A stretch of 64,000 nt of DNA from an uncultured Myxococcales bacterium. GTDB lineage: Bacteria; Myxococcota; Myxococcia; Myxococcales; Myxococcaceae. The translations under genes and the position numbers were made by a program. The stretch spans positions 124,001-188,000 of the forward strand of contig CALJKW010000076.1 in NCBI GenBank assembly GCA_937980205.1. The letters are read 5' to 3'. Position 1 is the stretch's first letter. Each line of letters opens with the position of its first letter. Shown piece by piece: positions 36,701 through 42,718 of this stretch. The notes below the pieces were generated by a model. The model was given only the letters and a program-made list of their open reading frames with translations. It had not been told where the DNA came from and did no database searches.

Positions 36701-37544
36701 ACGCGTCGTTACAGGTGCCCGGGTCGCTCGGGGCGATGCGGAACCAGCCGGTGCTGGGAGAGCCGTTCGGGTTCGCCTGGCCGCGCAGGCTCGCGGTGGT
36801 GCCGGTGATGCTCTGCGGCAGGTCGGTGATGACGGCGGGCACCGCGACGAGCGTGGTGAACGACAGCACCGGGCCGAACGTCGTGCCCTGCGAGTTCGTG
36901 GCGATCGCGCAGTAGTGGTACGTGATGCCGGCCGCCAGGCCGGTGATGACCTGCGAGTAGGGCGTCAGCGTGTTGCCGCTCACCATCGCGCCGCCCATCG
37001 CCGGAGCGCGGGTGCCGAACGTCGCGTTGCACGAGCCGGGGTTCACGGTGTGGTAGCGGAAGAAGGCTGTCGTCGCGGCGCCGTTCGCGGTGACCTCGCC
37101 CTCGAGGGTGGCTCCGCTGCTGGTGACGTTGGTGGCCGAGATGGTGTCGACCGTCGGCGGCTGAGCGGGCGTGGTGAACGTCAGCACCGCGCCGAACGTC
37201 TTCGCGCCCGCCGTATCCTCGGCGATGGCGCAGAACCAGTACTGCGTGCCGGGCAACAGGCCGGTCGTGCTGACCGAGTACGGGACGTTGGCGGTGCCGT
37301 TGCCGACGCCGGTGCCTCCGAGGAAGGGGACCCGGGTGCCGAACGTGTCGTCACAGGTCGTCACCAGCGTGGTGCTGTGCCGGAACCAGGCGGTGGTGGA
37401 GACGCCGTTCGGGTTCACCGCGCCGTTGAGCTGGGCGCTGGTGGGGCCGACCAGCGAGGCGGCCGACGTGGTGGTCGTCGGCGCGGCATAGGCCGACGCA
37501 GACACGAATACCGTGAGCAGGGCGACAACGGCTTGATTCGACAT
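27798..37544 (-). CDS. Giant MYXO-CTERM surface protein with about 30 FN3-like repeats
   Basis: A 3248-residue exported protein. Start MSNQAVVALLTVFVSASAYA is a signal peptide cleaved near residue 21; the longer reading to 37628 lacks one. The body is about 30 head-to-tail copies of a ~106-residue domain: a first strand such as PTVTTNAATGVTSSGATLNG, then SANPNG, a W/YFRYSTT strand, CNDTFGTR, a Gly/Ser-rich loop, TGLTPGTTYYYCAIAQNSVG and SFTTP. This is the FN3-like pattern of bacterial adhesins. Each copy has two Cys about 45-50 residues apart, one in CNDTFG and one in YYCAI, likely a disulfide. The tail GGCGCGAGAPFPALLLMLAW plus ARRRRKS is a MYXO-CTERM-type signal: Gly/Cys motif, membrane helix, Arg cluster. 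A long, stiff, surface-anchored fibre, perhaps for adhesion or matrix contact (inference). Confidence 0.93.
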   Translation of the reverse strand: MSNQAVVALLTVFVSASAYAAPTTTTSAASLVGPTSAQLNGAVNPNGVSTTAWFRHSTTLVTTCDDTFGTRVPFLGGTGVGNGTANVPYSVSTTGLLPGTQYWFCAIAEDTAGAKTFGAVLTFTTPAQPPTVDTISATNVTSSGATLEGEVTANGAATTAFFRYHTVNPGSCNATFGTRAPAMGGAMVSGNTLTPYSQVITGLAAGITYHYCAIATNSQGTTFGPVLSFTTLVAVPAVITDLPQSITGTTASLRGQANPNGSPSTGWFRIAPSDPGTCNDAFGTRVNATSPTSGNLGSGSTYVSFSATATALMPGTTYWYCAIAQNGVGTSFGTLRTFTTPSPPTVTTQAATSITALNATLNGTVNPNGSGTAVWYRFSPTNPGTCNDSFGAATSQTSLGATNTPTPVAINTNTAQSLLPGTLYYFCVIASNGVGTSFGTVLTFTTPPIVPTLTTSAATLVTGTTAQLNGSVNPGGAPTTAWFRYATTSPGTCNDTFGTRVPAAGGTAVAAGNNSVTYFEGVSGLTPGTTYFYCAIASNSAGTGVATGTNSVRSFTTANQPLVTTGGVSSLTGISATLTGTVDARIGSSTTANASAYFRYSTTNPGTCNDAFGTRAPAMGGTNIPSASSYSQGITGLTPGTTYYYCALATNSVGTGLGAVLQFTTPALPAMTTLMPTNVNPTNVTLNGSVNPNGATTNVYFRYGTTAAACNMLPDSTSSAGYSGTTTQSYAFTIGTTPGTTYYYCAVGGNVVGTSEGTVVQFTTPAQLPAVTTNLVSAVTGTTATFNGTASSRGAASVAYFRYATMNPGTCNDTFGVRAPAAGGTMLAAQASGQAFSEMITGLTPGTTYFVCALAQNSVGVGVGGVTSFTTPNVPTVTTNVANVFTNGTQAQVNGHLVANGSAATGYFRYSTMDPGACNDTFGTRAPAGTGGTVISSSNTFFQSLSGLTPGTTYYVCAIGTNIVGTGFGAVLQFTTPAIPTVTTLPATTITATGASLNGSAIPNGAGVTSAVGYFRYSTTNPVTCNDTFGTRAPLGLGTGTNLFNGSTSVPFSLNPATLLPGNTYYYCAIASNGVGTGFGEVLSFTTPAVAPTVVTSTVTGISSSGATLQGTVNPNGAASTAWFRYSTTNPGTCNDTFGTRMPSGTGGASIPTGNSNVAFNEVLTGLSLATTYYYCAIAQNSVGLSFGSVVSFTTSPTAPSVTTLAATGITTNTATLNATAVPNGASSTGWFRVWTTMPTSCTDVGGTRLPAMGGTALGNGLSSVPFSVMDSNFQSGVTYYYCAIAQNSAGTSFGAVLTFKAASMAPTLNTLAASLVGGTSATLNGSANPNGDATTAWYRYSTTNPVSCNDTFGTRVPAAGISLGSGTTPTPFPQTLAGLTPGTTYYFCAIAQNSVGTTLGLVLSFSTPNAPAVTTNAATPVTATTATINGSAVPNGATATGWFRFSATDPGSCDDTFGTRYPTMGGTTLSGSMPVGFQQAIGGLTPGTQYFYCAIASNSVGVSFGGVLSFFTPPDRPAVTTVTPPTMVTATGATLGGTANPNGAGTTGWVRYSTMNPGTCNDTFGTRAPSGTGGSMLGGGTTTVPFTQAVTGLMSGVTYYYCAIAQNAVGTTFGGIQSFTTPGAPIVTTSTTSPIGTTTATLNGSANPNRDAATGWFRYDTTNPGTCNDTFGTRAPAMAGTALGSGSSGVSFSEAITGLSPGTTYWVCAIASNGIGTSFGLPVSFTTRITPTVVTLAPSVLGSTSATLSATANPNGATSTGWFRWYTTNPGTTCVDSGGTRAPSAGGTALGLGTMPVPYSQPISGLFAATSYWVCAFASNSSGTGAGAPVQFTTTAAPLVAALPATMLTTTGATLNAEANPRGAATTGWFRYSTVAPTSCNDTFGIRAPGASGTMLGSGSMPAPYSQAISGLTQGTTYYWCAIAQNAVGLGYGTVQSFVTPSTPVVTTSAATLVTSTGAQLNGSANPRADATTAWFRYDTVSPGTCNDTFGTRTPPTGGSMLGMGNAAVTYNQAVTGLMPGTQYFFCAIAENSIGTAYGTVLSFTTPTAPTVTTNLPGTVTASTAVLNGTGVANNATATGWFRISTTDPGTCNDTFGTRFPAGTGGSSLGSGTASVNFSQTATSLLGNTTYYFCAIAQNVAGTSFGAVRSFTTPAAPTVVANPVTTFTGTTATLSATANPNGSTTTGWFRYYTTMPATCSDTGGTRSPATGIALGAGTTPQPYQTSLTGLVSGTTYWFCAIAQNSVGTSFSVPTSFTTAGPPLVSTVAATGVSSSGAQLNGSGTPRGADTTGYFRYGTTLISTCTSTYGTRFPATGGTMLGNGASAVTFNEQLTGLAPATTYYYCAVAQSSLGTTLGAVMSFTTTAGPAVTTTAATGVTSTTATLNGSANPRSSATTGWFRYSTSSPGSCNDTFGTRAPMAGGTSLGSGSVAVTYSEPLTGLTPGTTYYYCAVAQNGVGTSFGAVLTFFTPGAPAVTTNAATGVTSSAASLNGSVTPNGATTTAWLRYGTTNPGACNDTFGTRLPSSGGTNLGAGTTPQTLQLTATGLAQGTTYFFCAIASNSIGTSFGTVLSFTTPSAPTVTSSVATSVTSSGATLNGSANPNGLTTNAWFRYSATNPVTCNDTFGTRAPAGTGVVALGAGSAPATFSQAVTGLLPGTTYYFCAIAQNSVGVAFGLVLSFTAPAAAPTVTTNLASGVNGGGATLNGSANPGGDATTGWFRYATTQPASCDDSFGTRAPASGGTTLGAGTTAQPFTQVLTGLTAGTTYWFCAIAQNSVGTSFGGVQSFTVPRPPTVVTQAPSAVTSTAATLNGSVNPNFAATTAWFRFSTTQPAMCNDTFGIRTPPTGGTMVAAGGAPSMYSQQVTGLQAGTTYWVCAIASNAAGTAFGALQQFRTPGRPTVTTSSATNVMAGMARLNGSVNPNGAQTTGWFRYATTTPGTCNDSFGTRAPAASGMALGSGTTDVGWSQDISGLTPGQTYFFCAIAQNSVGFGFGAVQSFMVEAPAPVVTTEAATDLVARGATFNGRASPMGTQTIGWFRYDTTDPGACSDTFGTRVPSTGGVTIGSGVAVLPFDLAVTDLKPNTQYFYCALASNVGGAAMGSVQSFRTPAATPVVQTVSAMPEADGSVTVNGLGNPSGSATQAWFQFGPENPGTCSETFGQKTTGDNVDLGSGTDSVTFSKNISGVPEGTYYFCAVAANDAGTVYGDVLQFTIVGGSGGGCGCGAGAPFPALLLMLAWVARRRRKS
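27900..37472 (-). repeat. About 30 tandem ~318-bp domain repeats
   Basis: Repeats within the giant protein gene. Counting the strand motif ending in SFTTP or variants gives 30 boundaries. Most copies keep NGSANPNG, FRYSTTNPGTCNDTFGTR and GTTYYYCAIAQNSVGTSFG. Three groups differ: copy 7 lacks the CNDTFG segment (it has ACNMLPDSTSS), copies 12, 17 and 21 have a D-x-GGTR form, and the last copy (ENPGTCSETFGQKTTGDN) is degenerate, as is common at array ends. Copy number is open to change by recombination. Confidence 0.9.
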
Positions 37545-37561
37545 GGATTTGGGTTGCAGCT

Positions 37562-37610
37562 TGGGGGGTAGCGCAGGCGAGCGAGGAAAGGTTCGGCGGT
37601 AGACCCCCCA
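37562..37610 (-). other. Stem-loop in the 5' leader of the giant protein gene
   Basis: TGGGGGGT (37562-37569) and ACCCCCCA (37603-37610) are perfect 8-bp arms 33 nt apart in the 112-bp gap before the divergent STAS-like gene. In the leftward mRNA this gives a strong stem ending 17 nt before the ATG. No Shine-Dalgarno is visible for the giant gene. It may alternatively be an operator shared by the two divergent genes. Confidence 0.4.
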
Positions 37611-37638
37611 GAGCGCTGGAAAGTGCAATCCGACCGGC

Positions 37639-37644
37639 TATCCT
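37639..37644 (+). promoter_or_regulatory. Candidate -10 box for the STAS-like gene
   Basis: TATCCT, a good TAnnnT match, lies 12 nt before the TTG start at 37657, with no ribosome-binding site, so the leader would be only a few nucleotides long. Confidence 0.35.
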
Positions 37645-37656
37645 CGCCCGCGCACC

Positions 37657-38028
37657 TTGGAGCGTTTTCAATTTCAGGATCTGGCCGTCACCTGGTCACA
37701 GGATGGCGCCAAAGAGCAGCTCTTCTTCGCCGGGAAGAGCAACAGCCGCCACCCCGCGCTGATCATGGGCCCGATGTGGACTCAGGTGCTCTCGGTGGCG
37801 CAGCAGGCCGGCCACCTCATCGAGCTCGACTTCGTGAAGCTCGAGCACTTCAACTCTTCGACCATCTCGGCGCTGGTGCAGTTCATCAACCAGGCCCACG
37901 ACGCCAAGGTGAAGATGATCATCCGCTACGACGGCGCGTTGAAATGGCAGTGCATGTCCTTCGAGGCGCTGCAGCGCGCGATCGCCGCCTTCGGCGAGGA
38001 CAGCGTCAAGTTCGTGCGGCAGGGGTGA
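37657..38028 (+). CDS. STAS-like small regulatory protein
   Basis: A 123-residue cytoplasmic protein starting at TTG (MERFQFQDLAVTW); no ATG is available before residue 38, so the TTG is used with caution. The body has FFAGKSNSRHP, LSVAQQAGHLIELDFVKLEHFNSSTIS and ALVQFINQAHDAKVKMII, the alternating beta/alpha order of STAS-type anti-anti-sigma folds: a strand ending in a short acidic-hydrophobic motif, a Ser/Thr pair (NSSTIS) where STAS proteins have the phosphorylatable Ser, then a helix. The assignment is by pattern and needs a structure comparison. It stands alone between two leftward genes, with no kinase or phosphatase partner beside it. Confidence 0.75.
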   Translation: MERFQFQDLAVTWSQDGAKEQLFFAGKSNSRHPALIMGPMWTQVLSVAQQAGHLIELDFVKLEHFNSSTISALVQFINQAHDAKVKMIIRYDGALKWQCMSFEALQRAIAAFGEDSVKFVRQG

Positions 38029-38032
38029 GCCG

Positions 38033-39706
38033 TCACGCCTGCGTCGTGCTCGCCGTCGACGCGCCCTCGAACAGCACCACCATGAAGACGTACTGCGTCC
38101 ACGGCGTGTCCTGGCGCTTGTACGGCGCGATGGTCAGCATCACCTGCAGGTTCGGGCGCTGCAGCAGCTCTTCGGGCCACTCCACGTCGTCGAGCGACGA
38201 CGAATAGAACTGCCACCCGCGCACCGGCTTGCGGATGATCTGCACCGCGTCGGCCATCAGGCGCTCGACGCCCTCGGTCGGGCTGAGCTTCGTGTCGCGC
38301 ACCTCGGCGGCGACCAGCTCCGACGTCTTGGTCGGCAGCTGCACCCACTGCGCCGGAGCCAGGCCCCGCCGCGCCCGCTCGGCGTTCAGCTTGTCGAACA
38401 GCTGCTGCTGCCGCGCCACCGACGGCGACGGCTCGTCGAGCAGCGAATACGTGCAGATGAGCGCGTCGACGAGCCCGCCGCGGTCCACCTGCCCCAGCGC
38501 GAGCACGCGCGCGTCCTTCGACAACAGGTCCTGCCGGCCGCCGGGCAGCTCGAGCAGCGCGGCGAGCAGCTCGGCTGCACCTTCGGTGGCGACCTCTGCC
38601 GAGGTGAAGTGCCCCTGCGTGACGGCGCCCTCGACGCGCCACCCGGCGATGAGGCCCATCGCGATGCGGTCGAGCCGCTCGGCGTCGTGCGTGAACTGCG
38701 CCGCGACGTACGGCGCGACGAGCGAGCGCGCCTGCTCGGTCTGCGCCGCCGAGAGCATCATCGGCTGCAGCCCCAGCCGCGCGCGCTGCTGGTTGAGCGC
38801 CTCGAGGAAGGCCTCGACGCTGCCGTCGCGGGCGACTCCGACGCTGGGGCGGACGAACTTCTTGTCCGGAGCGCGGCTCGACCACACCAGCGTCGTCAGC
38901 ACCGGGTACCCGAGGAAGCGGCCGGGCTCGCGCGCCCAGATGCCGACCCAGTCGTGGTGGCTGCCGGCGCGCACCGGGCAGGCGAGCTCGAAGTACGGCA
39001 GCTTCACGGTCGGGTTCTTCACGCACTCGACCGAGTCGCCCTCGCCCTGGTTGATGCGCGCCCAGACGGTCTCGGTCGGCTTCATCATCTGCCCGCGCAC
39101 GCGCACCACGTCGCCGTCGGGGTAGATGGAGATCGGCTCGAGCCGCACGTCGTCGATCGCCCACGAGAGCACGAAGCGCGCCTTGCCCTTCTCGCGGTGC
39201 ACCGCGACGCCGGCGTGCGCCCCGGCGGGGACGGACGGCAGCGCGTCGACGACGCTCTTGCCCCACTGCTTGGCGAGCTCGGCGTCGCTCACGTCGTCGG
39301 GCACGTCGCCGTAGAGGTCCCACGTCTGCACGTGAACGCTCGGGCTGCCGCAGCGCGCCTGGATGAACGTGCGCAAGAGCACCCCGGGCGAGGCGCCGTC
39401 GTGGGCGAGCGTGAAGCGCGCGCGCTGCGCCGAGATGCACGTCAGGTCCTCCGAGAGCTGGAAGCGGCCGCCGGCGTTCGCGAGCACCAGCTGCGTGAAC
39501 GGCGCCGAGGCGTCGGCGAGCGGCGCGTGCTCGACGCGCTCGGGCAGCGCACCGGCGAGCTCCCACTCGGCCACGCTCGCGATCTTGCGGCTCGCCGTCT
39601 CGGGGACGGGGCTCTTCGCGATCTCCTCGAGCTCTTCGGGCCGGGTGAACTTGTTCTGAGACGCACAGGCGACGACGCAGAGAAAGAGGAGTGGAAGGCC
39701 GCGCAT
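38033..39706 (-). CDS. CAP/SCP-like lipoprotein with two CAP-type segments
   Basis: A 557-residue lipoprotein (MRGLPLLFLCVVACASQ, lipobox VVAC). Residues about 20-250 are a beta-rich region I do not recognise (VLLRTFIQARCGSPSVHVQTW). Residues about 275-390 contain FLEALNQQRARLGLQPMML then a helical block, and about 420-470 repeats the pattern with LFDKLNAERARRGLAPAQW. The N-x-x-R-x-x-x-G-L phrase is the start of CAP (SCP/PR-1) domains, secreted proteins of varied function. The usual catalytic-site His of CAP is not obvious in the second copy. Start chosen for the lipoprotein signal; the longer reading adds a basic stretch. Divergent from the metalloprotease gene with 125 bp between. Confidence 0.7.
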   Translation of the reverse strand: MRGLPLLFLCVVACASQNKFTRPEELEEIAKSPVPETASRKIASVAEWELAGALPERVEHAPLADASAPFTQLVLANAGGRFQLSEDLTCISAQRARFTLAHDGASPGVLLRTFIQARCGSPSVHVQTWDLYGDVPDDVSDAELAKQWGKSVVDALPSVPAGAHAGVAVHREKGKARFVLSWAIDDVRLEPISIYPDGDVVRVRGQMMKPTETVWARINQGEGDSVECVKNPTVKLPYFELACPVRAGSHHDWVGIWAREPGRFLGYPVLTTLVWSSRAPDKKFVRPSVGVARDGSVEAFLEALNQQRARLGLQPMMLSAAQTEQARSLVAPYVAAQFTHDAERLDRIAMGLIAGWRVEGAVTQGHFTSAEVATEGAAELLAALLELPGGRQDLLSKDARVLALGQVDRGGLVDALICTYSLLDEPSPSVARQQQLFDKLNAERARRGLAPAQWVQLPTKTSELVAAEVRDTKLSPTEGVERLMADAVQIIRKPVRGWQFYSSSLDDVEWPEELLQRPNLQVMLTIAPYKRQDTPWTQYVFMVVLFEGASTASTTQA

Positions 39707-39831
39707 GGCGCGCGACTGTAAACGACCTTCGCGCCCGGTTGGAGCCGTTGCACACCAGGCCCCCGGCGAGGGTCTCCTCTCCCACAACGGGGCTGACCCT
39801 CGACGCCCCACCCAACCAGGAGATGCACCCC

Positions 39832-42615
39832 ATGTTTCCCCAGATGCGCGTCTGCGCAGCGGCCGTCGTGTTGTCTTTGACCGCGGGCTGCGGAGTTGCC
39901 GAGCTGTCCACCTCGTCAGCGAAAGAGGGCGACCCGTTCTTCGCGGTCTCGCGCGGCGCGCTGACCGCGACCAGCGACGCCGGAGCGGATCATGCGGGCG
40001 ACAAGGAGCACTTCTACCTCGCCATCGCGAAGAGCGAGCTCGGCAAGAAGTGGTTCATGTCCGGGTATCTGACGCAGTGGTACCCGACCGAGTCTCCGCA
40101 CACGCCGATGCGCTCGCTCGGCACGCGCGTCGTCACGTTCGCGGTGCAGAACGGCAAGCTGTACGTGTTCGACGCGACCGACGGCAAGGCGTGGAGCGAC
40201 GTGCTCGACCCCACCGTCGTGGTCGAGGCGTACCCCATCGTCACCGACTACGCGCCGTTCAACGCGCTGCCGAACGCCGGCTCGTACGTGCTGTTCGACC
40301 CGAGCGCCGGCCAGAACCGCTTCGACATCGTCAGCGACGACTTCGCGCAGATGTGGTTCGCGCGCTTCGAGGTCGACCTCTCGTTCCTGCAGAAGTTCAA
40401 GAGCCTCGAGGGCGGCGCGAGCTGGGAGCAGGTCTTCACCGGCCACACCGAGCTCGCCGGCCCCGGCATCCTCGCGTACGAGCAGCCGTTTCGCGGCTCG
40501 GGCACGCTCAGCGTCACGCTGCGCCGCTACTCCGAGTCGCAAGGCTTCCAGCCCACCGAGTTCGGGCAGCAGCAGCAGTACTACTTCCCGAGCTCGAACT
40601 TTCAGCTCGTGAAGAACGAGGCCCAGTACAAGCGCTACACCGCGAAGTGGAACATCAAGCCGGGCATGACGCCGATCCCGTGGCGCATCTCGCGCGAGCT
40701 GCTGCAGATGCAGGCGGACCCCCGGTACCAGGGCATCGATCTGCAGGGCGCGATCAGCCGCGGCGTCGAGAGCTGGAACGACGCGTTCGGCTTCCCGGTG
40801 TTCACCGTGTCGCTCGCCGGCGCGAACGAGTCGCCCGGCGACGACGACAAGAGCTTCATCGTCGTCGACCGCAACCCCGGCAACCCCTACGCGTTCGCGA
40901 ACTGGCGCGAGAACCCGAACACCGGAGAGATCCGCGGCGCGTCCGTCTACTTCTCCGCGACGTTCGTGGCCGGCGCGCTCGAGCACACCGCGGACGCGGG
41001 CGAGCTCGCTCCGATCGACGCGGGCCTCGTGGTGCCCGACGCGGGGACTGCGCCGGCGCCGTGCGCTCCGCCGGTGGTGGTGAGCCAGGTCTTCGGCGGC
41101 AACTCGTCGACGGGCGTGGCGAACCAGGACTTCGTCGAGCTGCACAACCGCACGGGCCAGGCGGTGTCGCTGTCGGGCTGGTCGCTGCAGTACGCGTCGG
41201 CGAACGGCACGTCGTGGCAGGTGGTGCCGCTGTCGGGCTCGATTCCTCCGAGCGGGTTCTTCCTCGTCGGGTTCGCCGCGGCGACGGGCGGCACGGCGCT
41301 GCCGGTGACGCCGGACTTCAGCTCGCTGATCAACATCAGCGCCTCGGCTGGCAAGCTCGCGCTCGTCGCGTCGACGACCGCGCTTTCGGGCGCGTGCCCC
41401 GCGGCGGGCGCGGCGGTCGACTTCGTCGGCTACGGCGCGGCGAGCTGCTCGGAGGCGACGCCCATCTCCGGCGCGTCGACGACGCAGGCGGTGGTGCGGC
41501 GTGATGCCTGCGTCGACACGGACTCGAACGCGACGGACTTCCAGGCGCAGGCCCCGGCGCCGAAGAACTCGGGCTCTGCGGCGCAGGCGTGCACGTGCAC
41601 GGCGGCGGCTCCGCCGATGACGACGGTGTTGGACCCGTTCGGCCTGGGCAGCCCGTCGTCGAACCCGACCGGCCACGCGATCTCGTGGCAGGCGATGCCG
41701 CTCGGCGCGACGTGCGCCATCGGCGACCGCGCCCCGGTGAAGCTGCCGGCCGGCATGACGCGCCGCGAGTTCATCGAGCGCTACATCGAGCACACCATCG
41801 CGCACGAGATCGGCCACACGCTCGGCCTGCGCCACAACTTCCACGGCTCGCTCACCGACTCGTCGGTGATGGACTACGTCGCCGCCGACGACGCGGCGTC
41901 GAACCCGAAGCCCAAGGCGTACGACATCGCGGCGGTGCGCTTCCTCTACGGGCTCGACGCGACGCCGCCCTCGCAGCCGTTCTGCACCGACGAGTCGCGC
42001 TCGGCGCTGGCGACGTGCGACATCTACGATCGCGGCGCGAACCCGCTGGCGACCGACGTGGCTCCGCGCTGGCAGTCGCAGGTCCGCGCGCAGCTGGCGC
42101 AGACGCGCAGCCTCACGTTCGGCGACATTCACCGCATCACCCGCTACGTGCGCGGGCCGCAGGACGAGGCGCAGCGGCTCGAGGCGTTCAACGCGTTGAT
42201 CGGCGACGTGGCTCCTCCGCTGCAGCCGGCGATCACCGGGCTGTCGCCGAACGCGGCGGCCTGGGCCGACGCCGTCGCGCAGATCGTGCTGTCGAACCTG
42301 TTCCTCGACGGCGCCGAGTACCGCGACGAGCTGCAGGTGAATCCCTCGCTCGTGGACGCGACGTTCCGGGCGCGGGTGATCGCGGTGGCGAAGGGCATTC
42401 TCACGAACTCCGACCGGCAGCGCTCGTTCGAGGCGCGGCGCACCGCGGTCGACGTGCTGAAGCGCATGCAGACGTACGACGCGCTTCAGGCGCTGATCGA
42501 GGCGAAGGCGCCGATCGCCGCCGAGCGGGCGACGTACAACGCGACCGGCCAGGCGCTGTGCGACGACCTCACCCGCCGTATCGACGTGAGCATCTCTCCC
42601 TACTTCGTTCAGTAA
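39832..42615 (+). CDS. Secreted zinc metalloprotease with inserted lamin-tail domain
   Basis: A 927-residue lipoprotein-type protein (MFPQMRVCAAAVVLSLTAGCG, lipobox LTAGC). The active site is HEIGHTLGLRH: His658, Glu659, His662 and His668, an HExxHxxGxxH zincin motif as in metzincin-like DUF4953/DUF5117 proteases, followed by NFHGSLTDSSVMDYV. Between GEIRGASVYFSATFVAGALE (about residue 365-385) and the protease segment from about 600 lies a lamin-tail domain (about 412-590, VVVSQVFGGNSSTGVANQDF, FVELHN, LSGWSLQY) with Cys-rich flanks, apparently inserted into the protease. ATG 39832 is chosen because the AGGAG site lies 8 nt upstream; ATG 39823 overlaps that site. Probably degrades extracellular protein. 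Substrate unknown. Confidence 0.88.
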   Translation: MFPQMRVCAAAVVLSLTAGCGVAELSTSSAKEGDPFFAVSRGALTATSDAGADHAGDKEHFYLAIAKSELGKKWFMSGYLTQWYPTESPHTPMRSLGTRVVTFAVQNGKLYVFDATDGKAWSDVLDPTVVVEAYPIVTDYAPFNALPNAGSYVLFDPSAGQNRFDIVSDDFAQMWFARFEVDLSFLQKFKSLEGGASWEQVFTGHTELAGPGILAYEQPFRGSGTLSVTLRRYSESQGFQPTEFGQQQQYYFPSSNFQLVKNEAQYKRYTAKWNIKPGMTPIPWRISRELLQMQADPRYQGIDLQGAISRGVESWNDAFGFPVFTVSLAGANESPGDDDKSFIVVDRNPGNPYAFANWRENPNTGEIRGASVYFSATFVAGALEHTADAGELAPIDAGLVVPDAGTAPAPCAPPVVVSQVFGGNSSTGVANQDFVELHNRTGQAVSLSGWSLQYASANGTSWQVVPLSGSIPPSGFFLVGFAAATGGTALPVTPDFSSLINISASAGKLALVASTTALSGACPAAGAAVDFVGYGAASCSEATPISGASTTQAVVRRDACVDTDSNATDFQAQAPAPKNSGSAAQACTCTAAAPPMTTVLDPFGLGSPSSNPTGHAISWQAMPLGATCAIGDRAPVKLPAGMTRREFIERYIEHTIAHEIGHTLGLRHNFHGSLTDSSVMDYVAADDAASNPKPKAYDIAAVRFLYGLDATPPSQPFCTDESRSALATCDIYDRGANPLATDVAPRWQSQVRAQLAQTRSLTFGDIHRITRYVRGPQDEAQRLEAFNALIGDVAPPLQPAITGLSPNAAAWADAVAQIVLSNLFLDGAEYRDELQVNPSLVDATFRARVIAVAKGILTNSDRQRSFEARRTAVDVLKRMQTYDALQALIEAKAPIAAERATYNATGQALCDDLTRRIDVSISPYFVQ

Positions 42616-42625
42616 CGGGTCGGAA

Positions 42626-42717
42626 ACGGCATCTGCCGTGCAACCTCCCACGGCGTCGCCGGCGCATCTGCTGGCGGCGCCGGGCATTTTGGCCCGGAGA
42701 AGTTCACTGGGAGGTTA
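42626..42717 (+). promoter_or_regulatory. Candidate RBS-sequestering leader upstream of the dehydratase operon
   Basis: The 103-nt gap before the gene at 42719 holds an anti-Shine-Dalgarno AACCTCCCA (42642-42650) perfectly complementary to TGGGAGGTT (42708-42716), which contains the ribosome-binding site 2-10 nt before the ATG. An alternative hairpin GCCGTG (42635-42640) / CACGGC (42649-42654) would instead place the anti-SD in an 8-nt loop. ACGGCA-TC-TGCCGT (42626-42639) and CCGGGC-ATTTTG-GCCCGG, about 42680-42697, are further stems. Two mutually exclusive folds, one hiding the SD, are the design of a translational switch. GC-rich DNA forms stems easily, so this is a candidate only. Confidence 0.45.
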
Positions 42718-42718
42718 C

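Noticed and set aside
27900..37472. CRISPR-like regular repeats
   Set aside because: The period is about 318 bp, the copies are imperfect and they encode domain repeats in frame; there are no short repeats with unique spacers and no cas genes.
34857..37571. Long plus-strand frames opposite the giant repeat gene
   Set aside because: They repeat in step with the domain repeats and are Arg/Val/Gly-rich, so they are shadows, not a second protein.
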